Assembly: GCA_035561135.1 (NCBI GenBank)
Contig: DATMYA010000090.1
Span: forward strand, 1-35,582
Length of the DNA stretch: 35,582 nt
Direction: 5' to 3'
Origin: Clostridia bacterium
GTDB lineage: Bacteria > Acidobacteriota > Terriglobia > Terriglobales > Acidobacteriaceae
The translations under genes and the position numbers were made by a program. The notes beneath the pieces are model-generated. The model did no database searches and was not told where the DNA came from. It worked only from the letters and a program-made list of their open reading frames with translations. Of this stretch, positions 18,249 through 28,734 are shown one piece after another (positions within the stretch are counted from its first letter, which is position 1; each line of letters begins with the position of its first letter).

Positions 18249-18731
18249 ATGCGTCATCGTGTAGCAGGATGGAAACTGGGACGTAACACGGAGCACCGGC
18301 GCGCGCTGTTGCGCAACCTGGTGACCTCTCTCATTCTGGAAGAGCGGATCGAGACCACGGTCACGAAGGCCAAGGCGATGCGGCCTCACGTGGAAAAAAT
18401 GGTCACGCTGGGCAAGCGCGGCGACGTGGCGGCTCGGCGATTGGCGGCCGGCTATCTGATGACCCGCGACGCCGTTGATAAGCTGTTCAACACCGTTTCG
18501 CCGCGTTTCAGCGAACGGCAGGGCGGCTATACGCGCATCGTGCTCACCGGGTTCCGCAAGGGTGACGGCGGCGAAAAGGCGTTTATCGAACTGCTCGGCA
18601 GCGAAAAGGTGCTGGACGAAAAGCGCGAAAAGCGCGCCGAAGTGCGTGCCAAGCGTGCGGAAGAAAACCGCAAGGCTATGGAAGAAGCACAAGGACAGCA
18701 GGCTGCTGAGGGCGGAGAAGCGAAGGAGTAG
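18249..18731 (+). CDS. rplQ: 50S ribosomal protein L17
   Basis: 160 residues, versus about 127 in E. coli. L17 lies near the tunnel exit. The first part reads MRHRVAGWKLGRNTEHRRAL and LRNLVTSLILEERIETTVTK, and the core ends with GGYTRIVLTGFRKGDGGEKAFIELLG (about residues 91-116). Residues 117-160 form a charged helix rich in Glu, Lys and Arg. ATG 18249 follows AAGGAACTGAGTC. It is the last gene of the ribosomal cluster, and an intrinsic terminator follows 27 bases later. Confidence 0.97.
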   Translation: MRHRVAGWKLGRNTEHRRALLRNLVTSLILEERIETTVTKAKAMRPHVEKMVTLGKRGDVAARRLAAGYLMTRDAVDKLFNTVSPRFSERQGGYTRIVLTGFRKGDGGEKAFIELLGSEKVLDEKREKRAEVRAKRAEENRKAMEEAQGQQAAEGGEAKE

Positions 18732-18757
18732 TTTCGCAATCAGTTTTGCGCCAAATC

Positions 18758-18788
18758 AAAAGCGCACCGGCGTTCCCGGTGCGCTTTT
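18758..18788 (+). terminator. Intrinsic terminator at the end of the ribosomal cluster
   Basis: AAAAGCGCACCGG (18758-18770) pairs perfectly with CCGGTGCGCTTTT (18776-18788) around the loop CGTTC. This 13-bp stem has an A-run before it and a T-run after it, so it could work in both directions. It lies 27 bases after the rplQ stop. Confidence 0.92.
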
Positions 18789-18844
18789 CTATTATGTAAA
18801 CATTTGTTTTCGGCCGCGATTTAGACCCTCAGCGGCTAAACAGG

Positions 18845-18882
18845 GCTGAAAAACGCCTCTTGAAGGAATCTACTTTTTCAGC
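18845..18882 (+). repeat. Inverted repeat GCTGAAAAA / TTTTTCAGC upstream of the MFS gene
   Basis: GCTGAAAAA (18845-18853) pairs perfectly with TTTTTCAGC (18874-18882) around 20 bases; flanking CAGG (18841-18844) and CCTG (18885-18888) can extend it. It lies in the 328-base gap between rplQ and the MFS gene. Nothing else is recognised there apart from the terminator, and no clear promoter is seen. It may be a back-up terminator or an operator. Confidence 0.5.
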
Positions 18883-19059
18883 AGCCTGTAAGCCAAAGCC
18901 GCTTCTTACCATTCAGCCAGATCTTTGCATCCAGCGTCGGCCAACCGTCCAGTGGAAGTCACGCCTCGAGGTCGGCTCTCCGGAACCGATGGACTGGGTT
19001 CGATATTCCGACGAGTGCCCGTCACGTCTGTGGGTGAATTCCCGTGGTACAAATCTTGG

Positions 19060-20328
19060 ATGCCTGAGGTGCAGACAGTCGAGAGCCCGACGCAGCCGCG
19101 CAACGTACACGTTTTTGGGGCTACATCGTTCCTGAACGATACGGCCAGTGAGATGGCCTATTGGATGCTGCCTGCGTTCCTGAGCACCATCGGAGGCGGG
19201 CCGGCAACGCTCGGCGTAATTGAAGGCATAGCGGAGAGCGTAGCTGCGTTTGCAAAGCTATTCTCGGGCATCTGGACGGACCGATTGCGCCGACGCAAGC
19301 CGCTGGTTATCAGCGGCTACGTGGTCGCTAATGTTGTGAAGCCTCTGTTGGCGCTCGCGACATCGGCTTGGCAAGTGTTGTTCATACGGTTTGCCGACCG
19401 ACTCGCTAAGGGAGTGCGCGGTGCGCCGCGCGACGTCATGCTTGCGGAGTCCGTGGAGAGCAATAAGGTTGGCGCGGCGTTCGGCCTGTTGCAGGCTATG
19501 GATTCGGCGGGCGCGATTGTTGGGCCGCTTCTGGCCATGGCCATTATGGCGTCCAGCTTCGGCGCGCATTTCGGAGTTCGCGCAGTCTTCTGGGCGGCAG
19601 CCGTTCCCGGTCTTCTGTGCATCGCTGTCGTGGCGCTAGGACTGCGGGAGACGCAACACAAGTTCGCACCTTCGGAGCACAAGTCCATCCTCGGCTCTAT
19701 TTTCGGCCCAGCCGTTCGCCTGCCCGGCGAGTTCTACTACGTGCTGGCTGCGATCGGACTGTTTTCCATCGGCAACTCGAGTGACATGTTTCTCGTCTTG
19801 CGTGCGCAGGGCATCGGTGTTCCTGCCTCCCACGCGCCACTACTCGGACTCGTATTCAACATCACCTACACGCTCGCCTCCTGGCCGTCGGGCAAGCTGT
19901 CCGATCGCGCCGCGCGCGCGCACGCGGGCCCCTCCGCATGGAGATACGGCACCGCATCCGCAGGACTGCTCGTCTTTGCGGGGGTGTATTGGACGTTTGC
20001 AGCGGCACCGTCGTCTTCAGTGCTCTACGCCGCCATGGCGTTCTACGGGTTGTACTATGCCCTGACGCAGCCCGTCTTAAAGGCGATGGTTGTGGATGCG
20101 GTTCCACGCGAAGCGCGGGGACGCGCCTTTGGAATGTTCTACTTTGTCACAAGCGTGGCGGCGCTGCTGGCCAGCGTCATCACCGGGGCGTTGTGGAAAG
20201 AGTTCGGTGCGGCGCTGCCGTTTCAAGTCTCTGCCGTTCTGGCAGTTGTTGCCGCAGTCATGCTGCTGGCCGCGCCGAAGGTGCTGCGCCGGCATGGCTT
20301 GCGGCGAGCGCCTCGAAGCACGGCTTAG
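19060..20328 (+). CDS. Major facilitator superfamily transporter
   Basis: 422 residues from ATG 19060, with about 12 predicted membrane helices. The inner-membrane loop between helices 2 and 3 carries the MFS pattern as SGIWTDRLRRRKPLVISGY. A second conserved segment is FIRFADRLAKGVRGAPRDVM, which resembles the DRxxKGxRxAPRD signature of an uncharacterised MFS drug/metabolite subfamily. The substrate cannot be told. The start is uncertain: the frame is open back to 18925 and no good ribosome site is seen, but the segment before MPEVQTVESP does not look like an MFS N-terminus. Its stop overlaps the stop of the convergent VanZ-like gene by three bases. Confidence 0.85.
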   Translation: MPEVQTVESPTQPRNVHVFGATSFLNDTASEMAYWMLPAFLSTIGGGPATLGVIEGIAESVAAFAKLFSGIWTDRLRRRKPLVISGYVVANVVKPLLALATSAWQVLFIRFADRLAKGVRGAPRDVMLAESVESNKVGAAFGLLQAMDSAGAIVGPLLAMAIMASSFGAHFGVRAVFWAAAVPGLLCIAVVALGLRETQHKFAPSEHKSILGSIFGPAVRLPGEFYYVLAAIGLFSIGNSSDMFLVLRAQGIGVPASHAPLLGLVFNITYTLASWPSGKLSDRAARAHAGPSAWRYGTASAGLLVFAGVYWTFAAAPSSSVLYAAMAFYGLYYALTQPVLKAMVVDAVPREARGRAFGMFYFVTSVAALLASVITGALWKEFGAALPFQVSAVLAVVAAVMLLAAPKVLRRHGLRRAPRSTA

Positions 20329-20852
20329 ACCTTCATCAGAGATCGAGCGGAACGCGCATGCTGCGCGCGTGAGACGGCGTATGTAACGAGCAGCGCCATC
20401 GCGCCGCCGGCGCAGTCGATCACTACGTCGTGGAAAGTGCCCGTCCGTGACGGCAGGAACACCTGATGGAACTCATCACTTGCAGCGACAATTACCGTGC
20501 TCGCGAAGGCCAGAGATGCCCACCTCTTACTCCAAAACCATTCCCAGTCGTACGCTAGCAGCGATCGTTCCGCCCGTGCCGTGCCTCGCAGCGCACGGAA
20601 GGAGACCAGGCACAACAACGCGTATCCGATAAAGTGCCCGAGTTTGCGCAGGACGGCATGAATCAACAGAAATCTTTCTTCGCTTAGAGCATGTCCCGCC
20701 AACGTGACGGAAATCCAGTTCAGAACAGGGCGCAGCAAGCCTCCCGTCTCGTTGGCGGAGAAAAAATCCGTCGACTCAACAACGATGACCGCAACCATGA
20801 GAGCCACGGGGAGCCAGTAGTTGAGCAGTAGACGCGCCGTGAGCTTGGACAA
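20325..20852 (-). CDS. VanZ-like family membrane protein
   Basis: 175 residues. The VanZ family are small multi-helix membrane proteins; the founding member gives low-level teicoplanin resistance, but most members have unknown roles. Family motifs are RKLGHFIGYALL (69-80) and SDEFHQVFLPSRTGTFHDVV (125-144), with conserved H73, D126, E127, H129, R136 and D142. The start is TTG at 20852, preceded by AGAGGTTTCTTT on the minus strand. It lies 56 bases downstream of guaB on the same strand and may be co-transcribed with it. Confidence 0.85.
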   Translation of the reverse strand: MSKLTARLLLNYWLPVALMVAVIVVESTDFFSANETGGLLRPVLNWISVTLAGHALSEERFLLIHAVLRKLGHFIGYALLCLVSFRALRGTARAERSLLAYDWEWFWSKRWASLAFASTVIVAASDEFHQVFLPSRTGTFHDVVIDCAGGAMALLVTYAVSRAQHARSARSLMKV

Positions 20853-20908
20853 AAAGAAACCTCTACGTAGACGGAGGGAGGAACTATGCCTGCCCTGAAA
20901 TGCATCAG

Positions 20909-22453
<1,545 letters not shown>

Positions 22454-22456
22454 TCA

Positions 22457-22486
22457 TTGTAGATATTCGGAGCGGGGAAAGGCAAA
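22457..22486 (-). promoter_or_regulatory. Putative sigma70-type promoter of guaB
   Basis: On the minus strand TTGCCT (22486-22481) and TACAAT (22462-22457) are separated by 18 bases, about 30 bases before the guaB start. A 7-bp inverted repeat CGGAGCG (22469-22475) / CGCTCCG (22493-22499) encloses the -35 box. A further CGCTCCG lies at 22552-22558. Confidence 0.5.
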
Positions 22487-22564
22487 CGCATCGCTCCGGA
22501 GTAAGGTCGGTGTTAAGTGAGAAAGGCTGCCGATTAATCCACAATTCATTACGCTCCGAAGAGA

Positions 22565-22587
22565 TTTCGCGTTAAGTTTCGCGTAAG
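22565..22587 (+). repeat. Direct repeat TTTCGCGT(T)AAG
   Basis: TTTCGCGTTAAG (22565-22576) is followed at once by TTTCGCGTAAG (22577-22587). It lies between the divergent guaB gene and the small Cys-rich frame starting at 22597, a position suitable for a regulator site; the function is not known. Confidence 0.45.
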
Positions 22588-22596
22588 CGTGCCGTG

Positions 22597-22905
22597 ATGA
22601 GAAACCGTCAGGAATTCGTGCATGAGCACCGCCCCAACGGATTGGTCATCTCAACCTGCGCCTGCTGCGCAAAGCTCGTTGGCGGGAGTGCGGTAATGAC
22701 GAATCTCGCGATCATTGAACAGGTACATGTAGCGATCTGCCTGGAAGGTCAGCAGCAGTTGCAACTCAGGTCCAGCACTGCCGCGCAGACTTGCCGATCT
22801 CACGCACTGGGCTGCACGGATTGCGTGAACCAGACTCTGCCTTGTGACAGTTATCCAGGTAAACCGATGTGGCACGCCGGCAAAGCTTGTGGGAAGGCAG
22901 CTTAA
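22597..22905 (+). CDS. Hypothetical small Cys-rich protein (uncertain)
   Basis: 102 residues from ATG 22597. The first half (HEHRPNGLVISTCACCAKLV, then GG, and later NLAIIEQVHVAIC) resembles short acidobacterial proteins of the pattern NGxxISTCxxC...E..H.C. That is pattern memory, not a search result. The CxxC at residues 22-25 and five further Cys residues could bind metal. The second half is less protein-like, and there is no good ribosome site. It could be a real gene, a decayed one, or chance. It lies divergently from guaB and upstream of the rimP promoter. Confidence 0.4.
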   Translation: MRNRQEFVHEHRPNGLVISTCACCAKLVGGSAVMTNLAIIEQVHVAICLEGQQQLQLRSSTAAQTCRSHALGCTDCVNQTLPCDSYPGKPMWHAGKACGKAA

Positions 22906-23044
22906 TATGCTGCCCTAAGTTTACGTTTGATGCGTTTCTGGCCAAGCCACTTCGATGTGGTACAAGTCTGTAGTCCAGGCAAAATCTCTGCTCGTGGAAC
23001 CGTGCGAGCTGCTTTTGCATCTAATAGCCTGGCCTGCGGTTCAG

Positions 23045-23073
23045 TTGTTTTTTGCATTACGGGGGCGTATATT
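23045..23073 (+). promoter_or_regulatory. Putative promoter of the rimP-nusA-infB operon
   Basis: TTGTTT (23045-23050) and TATATT (23068-23073) are separated by exactly 17 bases, a good sigma70-type match. It would give a 5' leader of about 180 bases before rimP. The 356 bases from 22,906 to 23,261 otherwise hold no gene that I recognise. Confidence 0.6.
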
Positions 23074-23120
23074 CGTAACTGGTAGTTGTGGCGAAGTACC
23101 CCGTTTGGCGAAGCACATCG

Positions 23121-23145
23121 GTGGGCGAGAGCCCACTTTTTATTT
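23121..23145 (+). terminator. Attenuator-like hairpin in the rimP leader
   Basis: GTGGGC (23121-23126) pairs perfectly with GCCCAC (23131-23136) around GAGA, a GNRA tetraloop, followed by TTTTTATTT. This has the form of an intrinsic terminator but lies between the predicted promoter and the rimP start. Premature-termination leaders ahead of rimP are described in other bacteria, so regulation of the operon by attenuation is plausible. Confidence 0.65.
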
Positions 23146-23261
23146 AGCTCCCCTTCAACTGGTGATTGGCCAACACAGGCTGACCGTTGGGCCTTACGGG
23201 GAGAGTACGGGCATAAGGTCCACAGTTTCCGTGGAACCCCTTCTGCGGCGAGAGCAAGAGA

Positions 23262-23756
23262 ATGGCGTTCGATATTGAAAAGGTACGAGGGATTGCCGAA
23301 CGGGTTGCTGAGTCGAGCGGCCTTGAGGTTGTCGATCTGGAGATGCAGGGCGGTGGCCCTGCGCGGATGTTGCGTGTGTTTATCGACAAGCCTGAGGGCG
23401 TCACTCACGAAGACTGCTCGCAGTTTAGCCGTGAGTTCGGAACCATTCTTGACGTGGAAGACGCCATACCCGGCGCGGCGTATACGCTGGAGATATCTTC
23501 GCCAGGACTTGACCGAAGGCTGATCAAGGCGAAGGACTACGAGCGCTTCAAGGGCAGCCTGGTGAAGTTGACCACATTTGAGGCGGTGGGTGGCGACCGT
23601 CACTTCCAGGGCCGGCTGGAGAGTTTTGAGAATGGCCGTCTGAGCTTGGACCTGAGCGCAGGCAAGAAGCGCAAGAAGGGACAGGCGCTCGTCGATGCCA
23701 GGATTGAGATCGATTTGGCCAATATCGAGAAGGCCAATTTAGTTCCTGAAATCTAG
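23262..23756 (+). CDS. rimP: Ribosome maturation factor RimP
   Basis: 164 residues, normal (E. coli 150). RimP assists 30S maturation. The N-terminal domain reads MAFDIEKVRGIAERVAESSG with LEVVDLEMQGGGPARMLRVF, then the family signature GVTHEDCSQFSREFGTILD (about residues 46-64) and IPGAAYTLEISSPGLDRRL. The C-terminal SH3-like domain follows. ATG 23262 follows GAGAGCAAGAGA, a weak site. It is the first gene of the rimP-nusA-infB operon, 102 bases before nusA. Confidence 0.96.
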   Translation: MAFDIEKVRGIAERVAESSGLEVVDLEMQGGGPARMLRVFIDKPEGVTHEDCSQFSREFGTILDVEDAIPGAAYTLEISSPGLDRRLIKAKDYERFKGSLVKLTTFEAVGGDRHFQGRLESFENGRLSLDLSAGKKRKKGQALVDARIEIDLANIEKANLVPEI

Positions 23757-23775
23757 ACCCAGGTAATGGCGAAGG

Positions 23776-23819
23776 GCATTCGCGCTGCCCCATACGCGTA
23801 AGCGTGAAAATGCGAACGC
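23776..23819 (+). other. Hairpin between rimP and nusA
   Basis: GCATTCGCG (23776-23784) pairs with TGCGAACGC (23811-23819) with one mismatch. Inside, ACGC and GCGT close a GTAA (GNRA) tetraloop near 23793-23804. No T-run is present. Confidence 0.5.
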
Positions 23820-23858
23820 GGGCAAGCGAGCGAACTACAAGAGAAGGTGGCAAGAGAT

Positions 23859-25439
23859 ATGGCGAGCGAACTGTACAACGTGATTGACGCGCTGAGCCGC
23901 GAAAAAGGTATCAATCCCGAGGTCGTGGTGTCGGCGGTTGAAGATGCCATTGTCGTTGCCACTCGCAAGTACTACAAGACCCAGGAAAGCCTCCGCGCCG
24001 TTCTCGACAAGGAGACGGGACAGATCCGCGCCTATGCCGTGAAGCAGATCGTTGCTTCTGATGACGACATTGAAGATGACAACCTGCAGATTGCGCTCGA
24101 AGAGGCGCAGGAGATCAATCCCGAAGCGGAAGTTGGCGGAGAGTTGATGATTGAGAAGCCGACGGACGTGCTCGGCCGCATCGCCGCGCAGCTCGCAAAG
24201 CAGGTCATCTTCCAGAAGGTACGCGAGGCGGAACGCGATACGGTTTACAACGAGTACATTAGCCGCGTCGGCGAAATCGTCAACGCCGCCGTGAAGCGCC
24301 AGGAAGGCCCGGACACGATCTTCGACATCGGCAAGGCCGAAGCTCGCATGCCGCGTAAGGAACAATCGAAGCTGGAGTCGTTCGCGGTCGGCGAGCGCGT
24401 CCGGGTTGTGATCACTCGCGTGGAGAAGGCGTCCAAGGGGCCGCAGGTTATCGTTTCGCGTGCTGCGCCCGAACTGGTGACTCACTTGTTCCAGACCGAA
24501 GTACCGGAGATTTACGACGGCACAGTCGTTATTCGCGCCATCGCTCGTGAAGCCGGAGAGCGCAGCAAGATTGCCGTCATGTCGAAAGACAAAGACGTGG
24601 ACGCCGTCGGTGCCTGCGTTGGAATGAAAGGCATGCGCGTGCAGTCCATCATTCGCGAGCTTCGTGGCGAGAAGATCGACATCATCGAGTGGCATGAGGA
24701 CGCGGTTACGTTTGCCGAGAAGGCGTTGCAGCCTGCGAAGGTTAGCCGCGTGACGGTGCTCGACGGACACGACAAGCAGCTTGAGGTCGTGGTGGATGAC
24801 ACCCAGCTCTCATTAGCGATTGGCAAGAAGGGGCAGAACGTGCGCCTAGCTGCCAAGTTGCTGGGCTGGAAAATTGATATCAAGAGCGAAGAAGAGAAGC
24901 GGCAGGAAGTGGAACAGCAGATGACTGCCCTCGTGGGTGGTTCCTCGACGCCGCTGGAGCGGGTAGAGGACCTGGATGCTGGCGTGGTGGAAAAACTCAG
25001 CGCTGCCGGCATTACTACGGTGGAAGCTTTGGCCGACATGACGCCAGAGCAACTGGAATCCATCCCCGGCATAGGCCCGAAGACGGTGGAAAAAATCAGC
25101 ATCGCCGTCAATAATTACTTCTCCAGCCTTGAATCGGGCGAAGCCGCCGACAGCGCTGGCAACTTCGACGTTCCTGAGGACCAACCGACGGGCGAGAGTA
25201 GCACTCGCGAGATCGATGACGTTGGTCCGGACTCCGCAGGCCAGTCGGGCGACACCGAAGGTCTGTCAACAGAGGCTGACATGTCTCCGGAGAGCGTGTC
25301 GGAACTGGTTGAAGAGGAACAGTCGCTGGAAGCAAGCATCATTAGCGGCGTGGAAAACGCGCCTCCGGCTGATGAGGCCGAGGTGACGACGCACGGAGAC
25401 CATCCCGGCGAAGACGACATTGCAAAAGAAAAGCTGTAA
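23859..25439 (+). CDS. nusA: Transcription termination/antitermination protein NusA
   Basis: 526 residues. NusA binds RNA polymerase and modulates pausing, termination and rRNA antitermination. Domains: polymerase-binding N-terminal domain (1-130), S1 (about 135-200), KH1 with GACVGMKG (251-258), KH2 with AIGKKGQN (319-326), a helix-hairpin-helix stretch LADMTPEQLESIPGIGPKTV (391-410), and an acidic tail from about 421 rich in Asp, Glu and Ser. ATG 23859 is chosen because AAGGTGG lies 8 bases upstream; GTG 23847 is the alternative. Confidence 0.96.
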   Translation: MASELYNVIDALSREKGINPEVVVSAVEDAIVVATRKYYKTQESLRAVLDKETGQIRAYAVKQIVASDDDIEDDNLQIALEEAQEINPEAEVGGELMIEKPTDVLGRIAAQLAKQVIFQKVREAERDTVYNEYISRVGEIVNAAVKRQEGPDTIFDIGKAEARMPRKEQSKLESFAVGERVRVVITRVEKASKGPQVIVSRAAPELVTHLFQTEVPEIYDGTVVIRAIAREAGERSKIAVMSKDKDVDAVGACVGMKGMRVQSIIRELRGEKIDIIEWHEDAVTFAEKALQPAKVSRVTVLDGHDKQLEVVVDDTQLSLAIGKKGQNVRLAAKLLGWKIDIKSEEEKRQEVEQQMTALVGGSSTPLERVEDLDAGVVEKLSAAGITTVEALADMTPEQLESIPGIGPKTVEKISIAVNNYFSSLESGEAADSAGNFDVPEDQPTGESSTREIDDVGPDSAGQSGDTEGLSTEADMSPESVSELVEEEQSLEASIISGVENAPPADEAEVTTHGDHPGEDDIAKEKL

Positions 25440-25568
25440 CTACATCAGTGAACTACGAGCTTCCGGGTTGAACCGGAGGCCCGAAATGAACGGCCCGAAA
25501 CCGAGAACCGTCGAGGTTGAGATGAAAGCTTAGCGGATTAGCGGGAATACGGAGGAAACGAAGGGCGG

Positions 25569-28500
25569 ATGAAGATTCGAATCAACGATTTGGCTCGAGA
25601 GCTGGAAGTAAAGAGCAAAGCGATTCTCGATGTGTTGTCGAAGGTGGGCGTCACAGAGAAGAAGACGCACTCCAGTTCCATCGAGGAAGATGAAGCGGTG
25701 CGCGTCCGGCAGTACTTCGTTTCGCACGCACCGAGTTCTGCGCAGAGGGAATCGCGCAGTTCGCGCGGTACGGATGAGTTCAAGCCGAAGATCGATCTCT
25801 CGAAGATCTCCAAGCCCGGCGATGTGCTGAAGGCCATCACTGAGCAAGCCGCGCATCCGCCCGCTGCGGCTCGCCCGGCGGCTCCCAAGCCAGCTGAAGC
25901 AGCGAAGCCAGTTGCGCATGCACCTGCGGCGCCTAAGAGCATCGTGACCAAACCCGCTGCCCCGCCTGTTGAGCCCGTGGCTGAGAAGCCGGTCCGTGTG
26001 CCGCGCTTTGTCACGCCGGCGTCGGTTGCCGCGCGCACGCAGTTCACACCGCCGCCTGCGAAGGTTGAGAAGCCTGCGCCGGTCGCGCCCATTACTGAGA
26101 CTCCGGAAAAACCCAGTGTCGCAGTGCAAGAGGCTCCGGCCGCCGTTGAAGCGCCTGCGCCGCCTCCGATTGTGGAAGAGCCGGTCGCGCCAATTGTTGC
26201 GAAGGCCGAGGCTCCAGTTGCGGAGACACAAGCTCCGCCAGCGCCCGCGGAGAAAGCTCCTGCTGCACCAGCGCCAACTCATCCGGCCAAGCCTGCCACG
26301 CATCCTCCGGCTGCTCCTGGCAAACCAGGCGCACCTGGCCGCCCGGGAACTCCCGGTCAGGCGACGCCTCCGGTTCGCCGGATGATTGTTCCCCAGACGG
26401 GACCGCGTCCGGTATACACCGCGCCGCCGCCACCGCCGCCGCGCCCAGCCGCTCCTGCCGGAGCGTCACGCACTGGGCTTCCGGTTCGTGGGCAGCCCAT
26501 TTTCCAACGCCCGCGTCCTGCTGGAGCGCCGGGGTCGCGGCCGCCGCTGCGTCCGGGCGAGAGACGCCCGATGCACCCCACGCGCAATGCTCCTGTCGGC
26601 AATGTCGGAAGACCATTGGGTGTTGGGCCCGGTGCTGCGCCTCCGGCGCCTGGCCGCCCGGCTGCACGTCCGGGTGGACCTGCGCGGCGTCCGGGACAGA
26701 GGTATGTACCACGCGGCAAGCAGGAAGGCCCGATGAAGGGCTTCGTTCCTCCGCCGCGGCTGTCGCTCTCTTCAGAGCCACTGCCCATCACGCGCACCAT
26801 CACCGTGAACGAGGGCACCAGCGTTAAGGATTTGGCGGAAAAGCTTGGTATCCGCGCGAAGGATCTGATCGCGCGTCTGTTGGCCCGTGGCGTTTTCGCC
26901 ACCATCAACCAGACGCTCGATTCCGATCTTGCGAAGGACATGGCGCGCCAGTTCGGCGCCGACACAAACATTATTAGCTTCGAGCAGTCGGTACAGGACG
27001 AGATGGAGACGCAAGCTCTCGCCGCGAATGACGAGGCCGTTTTCAACCAGGTCACCCGGCCGCCGGTGGTCACGATCATGGGCCACGTCGATCACGGCAA
27101 AACCAGCTTGCTCGACGCCATTCGCAAAACCAACGTAGCGGAAGGCGAAGCCGGTGGTATCACGCAGCACATCGGCGCGTACAAGGTGCAGATTACGGAT
27201 CAGAGTTCGCCGGCATTTGGCCGCGAGATCGTATTCCTCGACACCCCGGGTCACGAGGCCTTTACCCGTATGCGCGCCCGCGGTTCGAAGGTCACGGATA
27301 TCGTTGTACTCGTTGTAGCGGCGGATGACGGCGTCATGCCGCAGACGCTCGAGGCTATTGACCACGCTCGCGCGGCGAAGGTGCCGATCATCGTCGCTGT
27401 GAACAAGATTGATAAGCCCGACGCTCTGCCGGATCGGGTTAAGAAGCAGTTGGCCGACCGTGGTTTGCTGCCGGAAGACTGGGGCGGCGACACCGTTTTT
27501 GTGGACGTCTCGGCAAAGCAGCGGACCAACCTGAACTTGCTGATGGAAATGGTTTGCCTCGTGGCCGACCTTCAGAACCTGAAGGCCGTGCCGGAGCGCG
27601 CAGCAACCGGCACCGTACTGGAAGCCAAGCTGGACCGCGGACGCGGCCCGGTGGCGACCGTGCTGGTGCAGAACGGCACGCTGCACACGGGCGAGAACTT
27701 CGTCGTAGGCAACGTGTTCGGAAAGGTGCGCGCCATGTTCGACGATCGTGGCCGCGCGCTCGAAAGCGCTCCTCCGGCGTCCCCTGTCGAGATTCTCGGT
27801 CTCGATGGCTTGCCACAGGCGGGCGACCAGTTCGTTGTGGTAGCTGATCGCGAGAAGGCTCGAGAAATTGCCGAGTACCGCGAAACCAAGGCGCGCGAGG
27901 CGCAGCTGGCCAAGAGCACGCGCGTTTCGCTGGAAGGCCTTGCCGAGCAAATCAAGGCGGCTGGCATGAAGGAACTGCCGGTCATCCTCAAGGGCGACGT
28001 GCAGGGTTCCGTGGAAGTCATCAGCGACCTGCTGACAAAACTCTCGAACGAGCAGGTGAAAATCAAGTTGCTGCACGCCGGAGTCGGTGCCATCACGGAA
28101 ACCGACGTTCTGCTTGCTTCGGCATCGAACGCGATCATCATCGGCTTCAACGTGCGTCCGGAGCGCAAGGCGCAGGAAATGGCCGACCAGGAAAAGGTCG
28201 ATATCCGGCTGCACTCGATCATTTACGAAGTGCAGGACGAGATAAGGCGCGCGATGACCGGCCTGCTGGAACCGACATTCAAGGAGACCTACCAGGGACG
28301 CGCCGAAGTGCGCGACACGTTCCGAATCCCCAAGGTGGGGACGGTTGCCGGGTGCCGGGTGGCAGATGGTGTCATCAAGCGCGACAGCGATGTTCGCCTG
28401 CTGCGTGACAACGTCGTCGTCTTCAAGGGCAAGGTCGGCTCGCTGCGACGCTTCAAGGATGATGCTAAAGAAGTCACCAGCGGCATGGAGTGTGGTATCT

Positions 28501-28586
28501 CCATCGCGAACTATGGTGACATCAAGGCCGGCGACATCATCGAGGCCTTCGTCACGGAGCGCGTCACCGCCGAACTGATGGCGTAG
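25569..28586 (+). CDS. infB: Translation initiation factor IF-2
   Basis: 1005 residues, long for the family because of a Pro/Ala-rich linker from about residue 95 to 400. IF-2 is the GTPase that places fMet-tRNA on the 30S subunit and promotes subunit joining. Domains: IF2-N (1-50, [20 protein letters not shown]), linker, second IF2-N (about 405-455), G domain with GHVDHGKT (505-512), DTPGHEA (558-564) and NKID (612-615), then domains II-IV with [16 protein letters not shown] 25569 follows CGAAGGGCGG. It ends the operon; a strong terminator follows. Confidence 0.96.
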   Translation: MKIRINDLARELEVKSKAILDVLSKVGVTEKKTHSSSIEEDEAVRVRQYFVSHAPSSAQRESRSSRGTDEFKPKIDLSKISKPGDVLKAITEQAAHPPAAARPAAPKPAEAAKPVAHAPAAPKSIVTKPAAPPVEPVAEKPVRVPRFVTPASVAARTQFTPPPAKVEKPAPVAPITETPEKPSVAVQEAPAAVEAPAPPPIVEEPVAPIVAKAEAPVAETQAPPAPAEKAPAAPAPTHPAKPATHPPAAPGKPGAPGRPGTPGQATPPVRRMIVPQTGPRPVYTAPPPPPPRPAAPAGASRTGLPVRGQPIFQRPRPAGAPGSRPPLRPGERRPMHPTRNAPVGNVGRPLGVGPGAAPPAPGRPAARPGGPARRPGQRYVPRGKQEGPMKGFVPPPRLSLSSEPLPITRTITVNEGTSVKDLAEKLGIRAKDLIARLLARGVFATINQTLDSDLAKDMARQFGADTNIISFEQSVQDEMETQALAANDEAVFNQVTRPPVVTIMGHVDHGKTSLLDAIRKTNVAEGEAGGITQHIGAYKVQITDQSSPAFGREIVFLDTPGHEAFTRMRARGSKVTDIVVLVVAADDGVMPQTLEAIDHARAAKVPIIVAVNKIDKPDALPDRVKKQLADRGLLPEDWGGDTVFVDVSAKQRTNLNLLMEMVCLVADLQNLKAVPERAATGTVLEAKLDRGRGPVATVLVQNGTLHTGENFVVGNVFGKVRAMFDDRGRALESAPPASPVEILGLDGLPQAGDQFVVVADREKAREIAEYRETKAREAQLAKSTRVSLEGLAEQIKAAGMKELPVILKGDVQGSVEVISDLLTKLSNEQVKIKLLHAGVGAITETDVLLASASNAIIIGFNVRPERKAQEMADQEKVDIRLHSIIYEVQDEIRRAMTGLLEPTFKETYQGRAEVRDTFRIPKVGTVAGCRVADGVIKRDSDVRLLRDNVVVFKGKVGSLRRFKDDAKEVTSGMECGISIANYGDIKAGDIIEAFVTERVTAELMA

Positions 28587-28603
28587 GGTACGGATTGAAC
28601 CTG

Positions 28604-28654
28604 CGAGTTTCAAGTTTTGAGTGGATCACTCAAGCTTGAAACTCGTTTTGTTTT
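28604..28654 (+). terminator. Intrinsic terminator after infB
   Basis: CGAGTTTCAAG (28604-28614) pairs perfectly with CTTGAAACTCG (28635-28645). After one bulged T the stem continues with TTTGAGTG/CACTCAAG, allowing one G-U, to a GAT loop. TTTTGTTTT follows. It lies 17 bases after the infB stop. Confidence 0.9.
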
Positions 28655-28734
28655 ACGGACAGAGTCGCCTGGGCAATGCGTTCGAATCCACGAACCACTT
28701 GTAAGATGATGCTTAAACTCCGAAACTGATTTAC

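Noticed and set aside
26772..28613. Minus-strand open frame of 613 codons opposite infB
   Set aside because: A shadow of IF-2 codon bias; the translation has no recognisable family features and the sense gene is certain.
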